Source: Streptomyces sp. SID8352
GTDB lineage: Bacteria > Actinomycetota > Actinomycetes > Streptomycetales > Streptomycetaceae
Direction of reading: 5' to 3'
Assembly: GCF_009862265.1 (NCBI RefSeq)
Contig: NZ_WWGX01000104.1
Coordinates: 297,464-361,463 of the forward strand
Length of the DNA: 64,000 nucleotides
The notes under the pieces were generated by a model. That model saw only the letters and a list, made by a program, of their open reading frames with translations. It ran no database searches and was not told the origin of the DNA. Both the position numbers and the translations under genes were made by a program. Of this stretch, positions 34,565 through 43,925 are shown in pieces (positions within the stretch are counted from its first letter, which is position 1; each line of letters begins with the position of its first letter).

Positions 34565-36133
34565 ATGAGCACGGAAAATGCAAATCAGTCGCCACTCGAC
34601 CGCGCCGGCCGTGAGAACATCCCCTTCACCGGTGCCGAGTACCTGGAGAGCCTGAACGACGGGCGCGAGGTCTGGATCTACGGCGAGCGGGTCGAGAACG
34701 TCGCCGAACACCCCGCGTTCCGCAATTCGGCCCGCATGATCGCCCGCATGTACGACGCGCTGCACGACCCGGCGCGCAAGGACATCCTCACCGTGCCCAA
34801 CGAGGACGGCGGATTCACCCACCGCTTCTACCGGGCGCCGAAGACCGTCGAGGAGCAGGTGGCCTCGCGCGACGCGATCGCCGAGTGGCAGAAGATCGCC
34901 TGGGGCTGGATGGGCCGCTCGCCCGACTACAAGGGCTGCTTCCTCGGCACCCTGGGCGCCAACGCGGAGTTCTACCGCGGCTTCGAGGACAACGCGCGCA
35001 ACTGGTACCGCAAGGCCCAGCAGAAGACCTGGTACATCAACCACGCGATCATGAACCCTCCGGTCGACCGCGGGCTGGGCGCCGACGCGGGCAAGGACGT
35101 GTTCATCCGGGTCACCCGGGAGACCGACGCGGGCTTCTACGTCACCGGCGCCAAGGTCGTGGCCACCGGCTCGGCCCTGACCCACTACACCTTCGTCGGA
35201 CACGTCGGCCAGGTCGCCGTGCAGGACCCGTCCTTCTCCCCGGTGTTCATCATGCCGACGAACTCCTCCGGCGTGAAACTGATCTGCCGCACGTCCAACG
35301 AGTACCGGGCCGCCGTGCTCGGCAGCCCGTTCGACTACCCGCTGTCCAGCCGGCTGGACGAGAACGACGCCATCCTGGTCCTCGACGACGTGTTCGTCCC
35401 CTGGGAGAACGCGTTCATCTACAACGACCTGGAGCAGGCGAACAAGTACAACATCCACTCGGGCTACCTGGAGCGCGCCTCCCTGCACGGCTGCACCCGT
35501 TTCGCCGTCAAGATGGACTTCCTGGTCGGCATGCTGGCCCGCGCCCTCGACGTCACCGGGGCCGGCCAGTTCCACGGCGTCATGTCGCAGCTCGGCGAGG
35601 TCATCGCCTGGCGCAACACCTTCTGGGCGCTTTCGGACGCGATGGCGAAGAGCGCGGTGCCGTGGAAGGGCGGCATGATCCAGCCCGATCCGCAGTTCGC
35701 CGGCGCGTACCGGGTCATGAACCAGCTGGCCATGCCGAAGATCAAGAACATCATCGAGCAGGTGGTGGCCAGCGGGCTGATCTACCTCAACTCGCATGCC
35801 GACGACTTCAAGACCCCCGAGATCCGCGGCTACCTGGACACCTACGTGCGCGGCACCGGCGGCATCGACGCCGAGGAGCGCGTCAAGGTCATGAAGATGC
35901 TGTGGGACTCCATCGGCACCGAGTTCGGGGCCCGCCACGAGCTGTACGAGATCAACTACATCGGCAGCAACGACGTGACCCGGCAGACCAACCTCTTCGG
36001 CGCCCGCGGCAGCGGCCTGCTCGACCGCTGCAAGGAGTTCGCGCAGAGCGCCATGGACGAGTACGACCTGGACGGCTGGACCGTGCCGGACCTGATCGGC
36101 CCGGACGACGTCAGCATCCTCAAGAAGCGCTGA
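34565..36133 (+). CDS. HpaB-family flavin-dependent aromatic monooxygenase (oxygenase component)
   Basis: 522 residues, the usual length for 4-hydroxyphenylacetate 3-monooxygenase and chlorophenol monooxygenase relatives. Family stretches: FTGAEYLESLNDGREVWIYG, HPAFRNSARMIARMYDALHD, a YRAPKTVEEQ region, KVVATGSALTHYTF in the flavin-binding middle domain and VFVPWENAFIYND. It uses reduced FAD and O2 to hydroxylate a phenolic ring, making a catechol-like product. The flavin reductase at 42108 is the likely partner. It is first in a ten-gene cluster whose next gene is an extradiol-type dioxygenase, so hydroxylation then ring opening is the implied order. True substrate unknown. Confidence 0.9.
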   Translation: MSTENANQSPLDRAGRENIPFTGAEYLESLNDGREVWIYGERVENVAEHPAFRNSARMIARMYDALHDPARKDILTVPNEDGGFTHRFYRAPKTVEEQVASRDAIAEWQKIAWGWMGRSPDYKGCFLGTLGANAEFYRGFEDNARNWYRKAQQKTWYINHAIMNPPVDRGLGADAGKDVFIRVTRETDAGFYVTGAKVVATGSALTHYTFVGHVGQVAVQDPSFSPVFIMPTNSSGVKLICRTSNEYRAAVLGSPFDYPLSSRLDENDAILVLDDVFVPWENAFIYNDLEQANKYNIHSGYLERASLHGCTRFAVKMDFLVGMLARALDVTGAGQFHGVMSQLGEVIAWRNTFWALSDAMAKSAVPWKGGMIQPDPQFAGAYRVMNQLAMPKIKNIIEQVVASGLIYLNSHADDFKTPEIRGYLDTYVRGTGGIDAEERVKVMKMLWDSIGTEFGARHELYEINYIGSNDVTRQTNLFGARGSGLLDRCKEFAQSAMDEYDLDGWTVPDLIGPDDVSILKKR

Positions 36134-36141
36134 CGCCCCGC

Positions 36142-36161
36142 GGGCTCCGGCCGGGGAGCCC
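36142..36161. terminator. weak intercistronic hairpin
   Basis: GGGCTCC-GGCCGG-GGAGCCC, 7-bp stem, 6-base loop, 8 bases after the monooxygenase stop. More likely an mRNA-stability or partial-termination element than a full stop, since the same-strand cluster continues. Confidence 0.4.
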
Positions 36162-36214
36162 ACCAGCGGCGAACCGAGCGCGCCACCGCGCTCCCACCCA
36201 CCACAGGAGGACCC

Positions 36215-37150
36215 GTGGCCACGGCAATCGATGCTGCCCACGTCACCTACGAGGCACCTGATCTCCAGGTGATGGAGAAGTTCCTCACCTCGTTCGGCAT
36301 GACCAGGGCCGAGGGCAGCGACGACCGGACGCTGTACATGCGGGGAACCGGAACCCAGCACCACATCCACGTCACCCGCAAGGCCGACAAGCAGCGCTTC
36401 GTCGGTGCCTCGATCGAGGTCGCCACATACCGGGACCTGGTCGAACTCGCCGCCCTGCCGGGATCTTCCCCGATCACCGAGTCGACGGAGCCCGGCAGCG
36501 GGCAGGTCGTCTCGATGACCATGCCGGACGGCATCGAGATCCGGGCGATCTGGAACCGGGACAGGTCCGAACCCCTCGCGGACCGGGAACCGTTCAAGAT
36601 GAACAACATCCGGGACAAGAACCGGGTGAACTCTTCCGTCCGCCAGTCCGTCGCGCCCTGCACCATCGCCCGGCTCGGCCACTTCGTGCTCCATGTGAAG
36701 GACCACGACGCGTCGATGGCCTGGCTGAACGAGCGCTTCAACTTCCTGCCCTCCGACTACTTCCTGCCGCCGGGGCAGGACGGCCCCGTCGTCGGAACCT
36801 TCGTCCGGCTCGACCTCGGCGAACAGCTGGTGGACCACCACTTCATGCTCGTGCTCCAGTCGGACTGGGTCGGCGTGCACCACAGCGCCTTCGAGGTCAC
36901 CGACATGGACGCGGTCATGTCCTCGCACGACTACCTGCTCCAGCAGGGCTACACCCCCGACGTCGGGGTCGGCCGCCACCTGCTCGGCAGCCAGATCTTC
37001 GACTACTGGAAGGACCCGTTCGGCTTCCGCATCGAGCACTACACCGACGGCGACACCGTGGACGGCAGCCACCGGCCCGGAAAGTTCAACGGCACCGCCG
37101 CCGACACCACCCAGTGGGGGAACCGTCCCCCGATGGAGTTCTTCCAGTGA
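36215..37150 (+). CDS. extradiol ring-cleavage dioxygenase, vicinal-oxygen-chelate fold
   Basis: 311 residues in two VOC domains. Iron ligands fit the type I extradiol pattern: His in RLGHFVLHVKDHD, His in GVHHSAFEVTDMD and Glu in GFRIEHYTDGD. The C-terminal half is the catalytic one. Such enzymes open catechols next to the diol (meta cleavage). GTG 36215 follows CAGGAGGACCC. Its TGA overlaps the next start. Together with the HpaB-like enzyme it defines the cluster's ring-opening step; substrate could be a substituted catechol. Confidence 0.88.
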   Translation: MATAIDAAHVTYEAPDLQVMEKFLTSFGMTRAEGSDDRTLYMRGTGTQHHIHVTRKADKQRFVGASIEVATYRDLVELAALPGSSPITESTEPGSGQVVSMTMPDGIEIRAIWNRDRSEPLADREPFKMNNIRDKNRVNSSVRQSVAPCTIARLGHFVLHVKDHDASMAWLNERFNFLPSDYFLPPGQDGPVVGTFVRLDLGEQLVDHHFMLVLQSDWVGVHHSAFEVTDMDAVMSSHDYLLQQGYTPDVGVGRHLLGSQIFDYWKDPFGFRIEHYTDGDTVDGSHRPGKFNGTAADTTQWGNRPPMEFFQ

Positions 37151-37947
37151 GTGGCGAGAAGCGGGCGGATCGCCCCGAACCCACGCCGGCGGCACCCGGC
37201 GCGCCGCTGCCGCAGCCGGTTCACGAACCGCTGTCCCCGACCGTCCGCGAGCAGCTGGTACGGGCCGGTTCGTCCACCGTGGCCAACATGCTGCTCCGGC
37301 ACGGGCTGCGCAACGTCCTGATGGCCGGGGTCCGGCCCCTGGTCGCGGGCGGGGCGCCCATGGTGGGCCCGGCGAGCACGCTGCGGTTCATCCCGGCGCG
37401 CGAGGACCTGGACACCCTCGCCAACTACGCCAGCAGCGAGAACCTGCACCGGCGCGCGATCGAGGAGTGTCCGCCCGGGGCGGTGCTCGTCATCGACGCG
37501 GGCGGCTCCAGGGCGGGCGCGTCCATGGGCGACATGATGGCAGCGCGGCTCCAGCGGCGCGGTGTGTCCGGTGCGGTGACGGACGGCGGATACCGGGACT
37601 CCGGAGCCATCGCCGGGACCGGGCTGCCCTGCTTCCACCGGGGCAACGCGCCCGCGGCGACGCCGATCGCCCTGCACCCGGTCGCGCTGGACGAGCCGGT
37701 CGGCTGCGGCGGTGTCGCGGTCTACCCCGGCGACGTGGTGCTGGGCGACGACGACGGGGTCGCGGTGATCCCGCGTCACCTTGCCGCGGAAGTGGCCGCC
37801 CTGGCCGCCGACGCCGCCTCGTACGAAGAGTTCGCGGCACTCGAGATCCGGCGCGGGCGGTCCCTCTTCGGGCTGTTCCCCGCCACTTTGGAGAGCCGCC
37901 AGGAATACGACACATGGGTGGCCTCGAGCCGTCCTGGTTTGGAGTGA
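37147..37947 (+). CDS. RraA-family protein, probable 4-hydroxy-4-methyl-2-oxoglutarate/oxaloacetate-type aldolase
   Basis: 266 residues. GDMMAARLQRRGVSGAVTDG followed by GYRDSGAI is the family's metal-binding signature (Arg-Asp pair), with GGVAVYPGDVVLGDDDGVAV downstream. Class II pyruvate aldolases of this type end meta-cleavage pathways by releasing pyruvate. GTG 37147 overlaps the dioxygenase stop (GTGA). The family also contains a regulator of RNase E, but pathway context favours an aldolase. Confidence 0.85.
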   Translation: MSGEKRADRPEPTPAAPGAPLPQPVHEPLSPTVREQLVRAGSSTVANMLLRHGLRNVLMAGVRPLVAGGAPMVGPASTLRFIPAREDLDTLANYASSENLHRRAIEECPPGAVLVIDAGGSRAGASMGDMMAARLQRRGVSGAVTDGGYRDSGAIAGTGLPCFHRGNAPAATPIALHPVALDEPVGCGGVAVYPGDVVLGDDDGVAVIPRHLAAEVAALAADAASYEEFAALEIRRGRSLFGLFPATLESRQEYDTWVASSRPGLE

Positions 37948-37954
37948 AATCCCC

Positions 37955-38377
37955 ATGCGCATCGACCCCGCGGCCCTGCGGTCGCTGGAAGTCCTGATCC
38001 ACGCCGTCGATCTCGACGACGCCGGCTGGATCGACTACCCCGACTACGGGTTCCGCCAGTACTTCCTCTTCAAGAACCCCGGGACCGGCGCCAGCATCGC
38101 CCTGCTGGAGTACGAGAAGGGCGGCACGATTCCGACCCGGCACACACACGCGTCGAACCAGTTCATGTACTGCCTTGAAGGCGACTACGAGTACACCGAA
38201 TCAGGTCTGCGGCTGCGCCCCGGTTCGTTCTACATGAACCCGAAGGACCACCCCCACGGACCGACGCTCGCCCACGAGCGCAGCGTGCTGATCGAGATCT
38301 ACGACGGCCCGCACTACTACGAGAAGCCCGAGTACCACACCGACGAGACGATCGGGGACTTCCTTGCGAAGGACTGA
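37955..38377 (+). CDS. small cupin-domain protein
   Basis: 140 residues, one cupin barrel. Motif 1 contains RHTHASNQFMYCLEG and motif 2 GSFYMNPKDHPHGP, giving three to four His ligands for a metal. It resembles ChrR-like or 2,4'-dihydroxyacetophenone-dioxygenase-like cupins. It lies 7 bases after the RraA-type gene, so is cotranscribed. It could be a dioxygenase, an isomerase or a small-molecule binder; the sequence does not decide. Confidence 0.8.
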   Translation: MRIDPAALRSLEVLIHAVDLDDAGWIDYPDYGFRQYFLFKNPGTGASIALLEYEKGGTIPTRHTHASNQFMYCLEGDYEYTESGLRLRPGSFYMNPKDHPHGPTLAHERSVLIEIYDGPHYYEKPEYHTDETIGDFLAKD

Positions 38378-38443
38378 GGTGCCGGGACGCAGCCAGGAAC
38401 ACGCCGGACCCGCGGCATCGACGGGAACCGAGGGAGAGCGACG

Positions 38444-40021
38444 ATGACCGAGACCGACCGCACGTACGACATCACCGGCAAGGCCGGCGCCCTGTTCGAC
38501 GCCGGGAAGGTGCTGGCCGCCTTCGGCCTGGACGAGATGCATTCCGGCACGTACACGGACTCCCTGGGCTGGGGCGTCATCGAGGACCGCCCGGTGATCG
38601 CGGCCGTCTGTCCCGCCGACGGCGAGATCGTCGGCCGGATCGCGGCCTCCGACGCCGGGGACTACGAGAGCGTCGTGGCCGCCGCCGTCGACACGCAGAA
38701 GAAGTGGCGGATGGTCCCGCCGCCCCGGCGCGGTGAATTCGTGCGCCGCATCGGCCAGCTGATCGAGGAGAACATCGACGCCCTGGCGGCCGTCGTCTCC
38801 CTCGACACCGGCAAGTCGACCATGGAGGCCAGGGGCGAGCTGCGCGAGGCCGTCGACATGTCCACCCTCGCCGCGGGCCAGGCCCGGATGATGTACGGCT
38901 TCACCCAGCAGTCGCAGCGTGCCGAACACCGTATGTACGACCAGTGGCTGCCGCTCGGCGTGGTCGGGGTGATCAGCGCGTACAACTTCCCGGCGGCGGT
39001 CTGGGCGCAGAACGGGTTCCTCTCCGCGATCGCGGGCAACACCGTGGTCTGGAAGCCGAGCCCCAAGGTGCCGCTCACCGCCATCGCGGTGCAGAAGCTG
39101 GTCAACCAGGCGGCCGCGGAGATGGGGTGCGAAGGCGTCTTCTCCCTGTTCATCCCCGCCGACAACGCCGTCGCCGAGCGGCTGATCGCCGACACCCGGG
39201 TCGCGATGATCTCCTTCACGGGCTCCACCGGTGTCGGACGCAAGGTCGCCGAGATCGTCGGGTCGACGCTCGGACGCCGCTACCAGCTGGAGTGCTCGGG
39301 CAACAACGGGTGCATCGTCGACGAGACAGCCGATCTCGAACTCGCGGCGAAGGCCCTGACGTTCGGCGTGGTCGGCACCACCGGCCAGCGCTGCACCAGC
39401 ACGCGCCGGGTCATCGCCCACCGGAGCATCGCCGGGGAACTCGTCGAGCTGATGAAGAAGTCCTTCGATCAGATCACCATCGGTGACCCGCGGGACCCGG
39501 ACACCGTCGTCGGCCCGCTGATCGACGCGCAGGCGGTGGAGGACTACCGCAGTGTCCTCGCCCGCGCCGAACTCGAGGGGGCCACCGTGGTCCACGGCGG
39601 CCGGGTCATTGACCGGCCCGGACTGTACGTGGAGCCGACGATCGTCACCGGTGTGGAGCCGCACTTCGACATCGCCCAGTCCGAGACCTTCGTCCCGATC
39701 GTCTCCGTGCTGGTCTACGACGACCTCGACGAGGCCATCGAGATCCACAACGGCGTGGCCCAGGGCCTGGCCTCGGGCATGCACAGCACCGACCTGAACC
39801 ACATCGAGACCTTCCTCTCCGCCCGGGGCAGCGACTGCGGCATCGTCCGCGTGAACATGGGCACCACGGGTGCCGACGTCGGCGCCGCGTTCGGCGGGGA
39901 GAAGGAGACCGGCGGCGGCCGTACCGCCGGGTCCACGGCGTGGCAGGGATTCATGCGCCGCCAGAGCGTGTGCGTGAACTGGGGCGGCACGTCCGCCTGG
40001 GACAGCCGAATCGACCTGTGA
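38444..40021 (+). CDS. NAD(P)-dependent aldehyde dehydrogenase (ALDH7/semialdehyde type)
   Basis: 525 residues. Catalytic Glu in YQLECSGNNG and Cys in TTGQRCTSTRR; NAD-binding FTGSTGVGRKVAE. Features such as SAYNFPAAVWAQNGFLSAIA are closest to the ALDH7 (aminoadipate-semialdehyde) group. It most likely oxidises the ring-cleavage semialdehyde to a dicarboxylate. ATG 38444 follows GAGGGAGAGCG. The RidA-like gene starts 14 bases after its stop. Confidence 0.9.
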   Translation: MTETDRTYDITGKAGALFDAGKVLAAFGLDEMHSGTYTDSLGWGVIEDRPVIAAVCPADGEIVGRIAASDAGDYESVVAAAVDTQKKWRMVPPPRRGEFVRRIGQLIEENIDALAAVVSLDTGKSTMEARGELREAVDMSTLAAGQARMMYGFTQQSQRAEHRMYDQWLPLGVVGVISAYNFPAAVWAQNGFLSAIAGNTVVWKPSPKVPLTAIAVQKLVNQAAAEMGCEGVFSLFIPADNAVAERLIADTRVAMISFTGSTGVGRKVAEIVGSTLGRRYQLECSGNNGCIVDETADLELAAKALTFGVVGTTGQRCTSTRRVIAHRSIAGELVELMKKSFDQITIGDPRDPDTVVGPLIDAQAVEDYRSVLARAELEGATVVHGGRVIDRPGLYVEPTIVTGVEPHFDIAQSETFVPIVSVLVYDDLDEAIEIHNGVAQGLASGMHSTDLNHIETFLSARGSDCGIVRVNMGTTGADVGAAFGGEKETGGGRTAGSTAWQGFMRRQSVCVNWGGTSAWDSRIDL

Positions 40022-40035
40022 GGACTGCCGCAACC

Positions 40036-40437
40036 ATGAAGAAGAATCGTTTTGTCTCCGACGCCGTGCGTGAACCGAGGGCACGGACCTGGTCCAACTG
40101 CCTCCGCGTCGACGACCTGATCCTGATCTCCGGCATGACCGCACGCGGCAACGACGGAGAGACCGTCCTCGGCGAGACCGCGCTCGAACAGTCCCGGGTC
40201 GTCTTCCAGAAGATCAAGGACCTGGTCGAGGCGGCCGGCGGCGCCATGGACGACGTCGTCAAGATGACCATCTTCGTCACAAACATGAGTGACAACGCCC
40301 AGGTGTGGAAGGCCCGCGAGGAGTTCTTCACCGGCGACTTCCCCGCCTGCTCGCTCGTCCAGGTGGCCGCTCTGGCCAAGCCGGAAATCCTCGTCGAGAT
40401 CGAGGCCATCGCGATCGCGGGCTGCAGCACGGACTGA
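40036..40437 (+). CDS. RidA/YjgF-family protein lacking the catalytic arginine
   Basis: 133 residues, full-length for the family, with LILISGMTARGNDG, VVKMTIFVTNM and the C-terminal PEILVEIEAIAIAG. At residue 105, where deaminating RidA enzymes have Arg (PARSxVEV), this protein has Cys: FPACSLVQV. Without Arg it is unlikely to be an ordinary imine deaminase. In aminophenol/aminomuconate routes a RidA-type deaminase follows a semialdehyde dehydrogenase, which is exactly the order here, so it may have a related but altered role. Confidence 0.88.
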   Translation: MKKNRFVSDAVREPRARTWSNCLRVDDLILISGMTARGNDGETVLGETALEQSRVVFQKIKDLVEAAGGAMDDVVKMTIFVTNMSDNAQVWKAREEFFTGDFPACSLVQVAALAKPEILVEIEAIAIAGCSTD

Positions 40438-40455
40438 CCGAATACGGCGACACCC

Positions 40456-40480
40456 GGCGCGTTCCCCCGCGGAACGCGCC
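40456..40480. terminator. 10-bp perfect hairpin between ridA-like and permease genes
   Basis: GGCGCGTTCC-CCCGC-GGAACGCGCC, perfect 10-bp stem, 5-base loop, 19 bases past the stop codon. It could end or attenuate transcription before the permease gene. Confidence 0.6.
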
Positions 40481-40513
40481 GTGGACGCCCTCTCTTCTCG
40501 ATGGGTAGGAACT

Positions 40514-41971
40514 GTGTCGTCAACAACGAACCCCCCGGGGCCGACCGCTTCGACGCTGTCCGCGGCGGCCGAGGACCACGCCCTGGTCAGCGTCCCGACA
40601 GCCGAGCGCCGCAGCGGCCACCAACTCGCCCTCAGCCCGGTCAGCGTCGCCACGGCACTCGTCGTCTTCGCCATCGCCGGCTTCACCGTCGTCCTCGCCG
40701 GCTTCACCGTGGGAATGATCGTCGGCGTCCTCGTCGCGGCCTTCGGCGTCTTCCTCGGCAAGGCCCTCGGACGGATGGCCTTCGAGACCGGCATGTCCTC
40801 CACGATCACCTCCCGGTTCTTCGGATTCGGCCTGCGGGGATCGTCGGTCGGCTCGGCAGTCTTCGCCTTCATGATCCTCGGCTTCCTGGCCATGGAGTCG
40901 GCCCTCCTCTACCAGGGCACCCTGCTGATGTTCGACCTGCCCGACTCCTGGACGAACCGTGTCCTGCTCTACGGCCTCATGACCCTGCTGTGGATCGGAC
41001 TCGCCGTCTTCGGGCTCAAGCTCGCACTGCGCGCCTCCGGCATACTCACGGCGGTCACCCTCCTCGTCACGATCTACATGATCGTTCACATCTACGTGAT
41101 CGAGGGCGCCGACCCCATGGACGTCTTCCGCTACAGCGGCGTCGTCCCCGGGGGCCTGTGGCCCAAGTTCGAAGCCGCGATATCGGTCATGGGCGCGACG
41201 GCCGGAACCATCGCCCTCGTCACGACGGACTTCGCCCGCTACTGCCGGACCCGCCGCGACGTCACCGTCCTGGCCGCGGCCGGCCCGGTCACCCAGAACA
41301 TCCTCATGACCGTCCTGGGCTCGCTCGTCGTCATCGGTGGCATGCCCGACGTTGTCACGTACCTCATGGAGCACGACAAGAACCTGACCCCCGAGGCCGC
41401 GGGCGCGGCGGGCAGCGACTTCGTCATGCAGAACACCGGCGCCTTCTTCGTGATCTTCGCCGCCTGGCTCGGCTTCGTCACCATCTACGCCGCCCAGGCC
41501 AAGGCCCAGGCCATCAACGCCTACTCAGGCTCGCTCTCCCTGGTCAACCTGGTGGACGCCCTCACCGGCCGGAAACCGGGCCGGGCCGCGATGGTCGTCG
41601 TCGGAAACATCATCGCCCTGGTGATGATCGGCGCCGGGATCCTGGAGAAGTTCTCCACCTACCTCGCGTACCTGGGCGCCATGACACTCGGCATGTGCGG
41701 TGTGATGATCGCCGACTACTACCTGGTGCGCCGGGCAAGGTACGACGGCCGTACCCACCGAGTGGAGAAGTGGAACTGGGCCGGAGTCATCACCCTGACC
41801 GTGGCCGCCGCCACCGGCGTGATCCTGATGGCCACCGACGTCTTCGCCCTCGGCTTCCTGGTGTCGTTCGTCGCGGCGCTCCTCCTCTACCCGGTCCTGC
41901 GGAAGTGGCTTCCCGAAGGCACGGGGACCTCCTTCGCCGCGAGCGAGGAGGCCGTCGAGGAAGCCGTCTGA
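40514..41971 (+). CDS. NCS1-family permease (purine/cytosine/hydantoin-type)
   Basis: 485 residues with about twelve helices. Family features: RSGHQLALSPVSVATALVVF, GMSSTITSRFFGFGLRGSS, SVMGATAGTIALVTTDFARY and FGLKLALRASGILT. NCS1 proteins import nucleobases, hydantoins, allantoin or vitamin-like N-heterocycles with Na+ or H+. In a ring-degradation cluster this points to a nitrogen-containing (hetero)aromatic substrate. GTG 40514 has AGGA 3 bases upstream; a later start is possible. Confidence 0.85.
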   Translation: MSSTTNPPGPTASTLSAAAEDHALVSVPTAERRSGHQLALSPVSVATALVVFAIAGFTVVLAGFTVGMIVGVLVAAFGVFLGKALGRMAFETGMSSTITSRFFGFGLRGSSVGSAVFAFMILGFLAMESALLYQGTLLMFDLPDSWTNRVLLYGLMTLLWIGLAVFGLKLALRASGILTAVTLLVTIYMIVHIYVIEGADPMDVFRYSGVVPGGLWPKFEAAISVMGATAGTIALVTTDFARYCRTRRDVTVLAAAGPVTQNILMTVLGSLVVIGGMPDVVTYLMEHDKNLTPEAAGAAGSDFVMQNTGAFFVIFAAWLGFVTIYAAQAKAQAINAYSGSLSLVNLVDALTGRKPGRAAMVVVGNIIALVMIGAGILEKFSTYLAYLGAMTLGMCGVMIADYYLVRRARYDGRTHRVEKWNWAGVITLTVAAATGVILMATDVFALGFLVSFVAALLLYPVLRKWLPEGTGTSFAASEEAVEEAV

Positions 41972-42107
41972 ACCCCGGGGCGGCGGTGGTGTCCCCGGCT
42001 CCGCACCCCCTGCGGCGCCACCCCTCCCGCCGCCGCCCCGGCCACCCTCGCCCAGCCCGCCCCGGCCCCGCGCGCCGGGCCCCGCGACTCCTCCAGGAGG
42101 TTCCCCG

Positions 42108-42704
42108 ATGACCGACATCATGTGGGACGCCGAGATCTACGAGAAGGCCGCCGACGCCGTACCGCCCGCGTCGGACCCAACGAACCCCCCGCTCTCCGAC
42201 CCCCGCCAACTCCGCAACACCCTCGGCAACTTCGCAACCGGCGTCGTCGTCCTCACCTATCAGGTGGGCACCACCCACTACGGCGTCACCGTGAACTCCT
42301 TCACCTCGGTCTCCCTGGACCCGCCACTGGTGCTGGTGTCCATGCAGCGCACCTCACGCGCCCTCAACCACCTGCTGGAACGGCCTTTCGCGGTCAACGT
42401 CCTCGGCGACAACCAGCTTGACACGGCACTCCACTTCGCGGGCAGGCCCCAGGACCGGCCCATCGACTGGATCACGGACGGCCCCGCCCCCCGCATCGGC
42501 GGCTCACCCGCCTACTTCCAGTGCACCCCCTGGGCGGCCAACGACGGCGGGGACCACGTTCTCGTACTCGGCCGGGTGACGGCCTACGGCCAACAGGACG
42601 ACGCCCGCCCCCTGCTCTTCTACCGCGGCCAGTGGAGCGCGCTGGCCCAGGAAACCGCCTCCGGCACCGAGAACGGCGCCCGGTCCGAAAGGAACCGACC
42701 GTGA
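42108..42704 (+). CDS. flavin reductase (HpaC-like)
   Basis: 198 residues with the split-barrel FMN-binding pattern: RNTLGNFATGVVVLTYQ, VTVNSFTSVSLDPPLVLVSM and FAVNVLGDNQ. It reduces FAD/FMN with NAD(P)H and hands it to monooxygenases. The HpaB-like enzyme at 34565 and the enzyme encoded immediately downstream are both plausible clients. Its TGA overlaps the GTG of that downstream gene by 4 bases. About 28 extra residues precede the core. Confidence 0.88.
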   Translation: MTDIMWDAEIYEKAADAVPPASDPTNPPLSDPRQLRNTLGNFATGVVVLTYQVGTTHYGVTVNSFTSVSLDPPLVLVSMQRTSRALNHLLERPFAVNVLGDNQLDTALHFAGRPQDRPIDWITDGPAPRIGGSPAYFQCTPWAANDGGDHVLVLGRVTAYGQQDDARPLLFYRGQWSALAQETASGTENGARSERNRP

Positions 42705-43894
42705 CCAGCCCCACCCCTCCCGCCGACGTCCCCACCCTCCTGGCACGGCTGGACGCCATCCGCCCCCTCCTGCTGAGTGAGGCCCCCGACAGCGAACGGC
42801 TGCGCCGTCCGACACCGGCGGTCCAGGACGCCCTGCGCGACAGCGGAATCCTCCAACTGACCGTCCCCGCCGAACTCGGCGGCCTGGACGCCTCCCCGCT
42901 CCAGATCCTGGAAGTCATGGAGAAGCTGTCCCACACGGACGCCTCCCTGGGCTGGCTCGTCCGGTCCCTCACGAGCGAGACCGCCACCGCCGCCGCCCAC
43001 CTGGGCGACGAAGCCGTGACCGCCCTCTTCGCCGACGGCGCCGAACCCCTGGTGGCGGGCCAGTCCACCTCGTTCACCGGCCGGGCCGTGCGGGTCGCGG
43101 GCGGCTGCCGAGTCAGCGGCGACTGGCAGTTCGCCCCCGGCGTCTCCATGGCCACGCACCTCAACCTCTCCGCCTCGGTCGAGGGGACCGGGGAACGAGT
43201 GGTCTGCCTCGTCCCCCGCTCCGCCGTACGGATCAGCGACAACTGGGACATGCTCGGGCTGCGCGCGACCGCGAGCCTGGACTACCGAGCCGAGGACGTG
43301 CTGGTCGAGGACGCGTACATCTACGCCATCGGCCCCGGGAACGCCCGCCGCGGCCGCCCCGAGAACCGCCTGAGCCCGGCCCTCTCCGCCGGCCTGCACC
43401 AGGCCGCCTGGTCTCAGGGCGTCGGCCGGCGCATGCTCGACGAACTGCGCGACCTGACCCTCAGCAGGAACCATGCCCAGGAGTCCCCGGTCACCAGCGA
43501 CGAGTTCTTCGGCGAGTTCGCCCGCCACTTCTCGCACGTCCGCGGCACGATGGCGCTGCTCCGCGAGACATGGCGCGACAACGAGGCGACGCTCTCCACC
43601 GGGGCGCGCCTCAGCGACGAGCAGGACACGATGTCCCGACTCGCGTGCAGCCTCGCCGGCCGGACCGCGGTGGAGATCAGTCAGCTCGTGCACCGGTTCG
43701 CCGGAGCACGGGTCATGCGGGACGGCGTGCTGCAACGCTTCTTCCGCGACAGCCACGCCGGCAGCCAGCACCGGGGCTCCTCCCACATCGTGACGCAGAA
43801 GTGCGGCCGCATGCTGTCCGGCACCCTTCCCGCCGGATCCCACTGGGGCTTCTTCGACCTGATCGTCCCCGAGCGCTCCGCCCTCGACGCCTGA
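42701..43894 (+). CDS. acyl-CoA-dehydrogenase-fold flavin monooxygenase (HsaA/group D-like)
   Basis: 397 residues. N-terminal helical domain (LQLTVPAELGGLDASPLQIL, MEKLSHTDASLGWLVRS), a central beta domain (GDWQFAPGVSMATHLN, DNWDMLGLRATASLDY) and a C-terminal four-helix domain ending in HIVTQKCGRMLSGT. The catalytic Glu of true acyl-CoA dehydrogenases is not evident. Translational coupling to a flavin reductase supports a two-component monooxygenase that uses reduced flavin and O2 on an aromatic or N-containing substrate. Confidence 0.85.
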   Translation: MTSPTPPADVPTLLARLDAIRPLLLSEAPDSERLRRPTPAVQDALRDSGILQLTVPAELGGLDASPLQILEVMEKLSHTDASLGWLVRSLTSETATAAAHLGDEAVTALFADGAEPLVAGQSTSFTGRAVRVAGGCRVSGDWQFAPGVSMATHLNLSASVEGTGERVVCLVPRSAVRISDNWDMLGLRATASLDYRAEDVLVEDAYIYAIGPGNARRGRPENRLSPALSAGLHQAAWSQGVGRRMLDELRDLTLSRNHAQESPVTSDEFFGEFARHFSHVRGTMALLRETWRDNEATLSTGARLSDEQDTMSRLACSLAGRTAVEISQLVHRFAGARVMRDGVLQRFFRDSHAGSQHRGSSHIVTQKCGRMLSGTLPAGSHWGFFDLIVPERSALDA

Positions 43895-43925
43895 AGACCC
43901 CCCGCGGAAGGAGAAGGAGAACAGC

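Noticed and set aside
34502..37195. Minus-strand open frame of 897 codons opposite the monooxygenase and dioxygenase
   Set aside because: Antisense shadow: His/Asp/Val/Gly-rich text typical of the complement of Streptomyces genes, no family motif.
42521..42700. Upstream extension of the acyl-CoA-dehydrogenase-like gene
   Set aside because: The open frame starts inside the flavin reductase gene; GTG 42701 with the GTGA overlap fits the family N-terminus.
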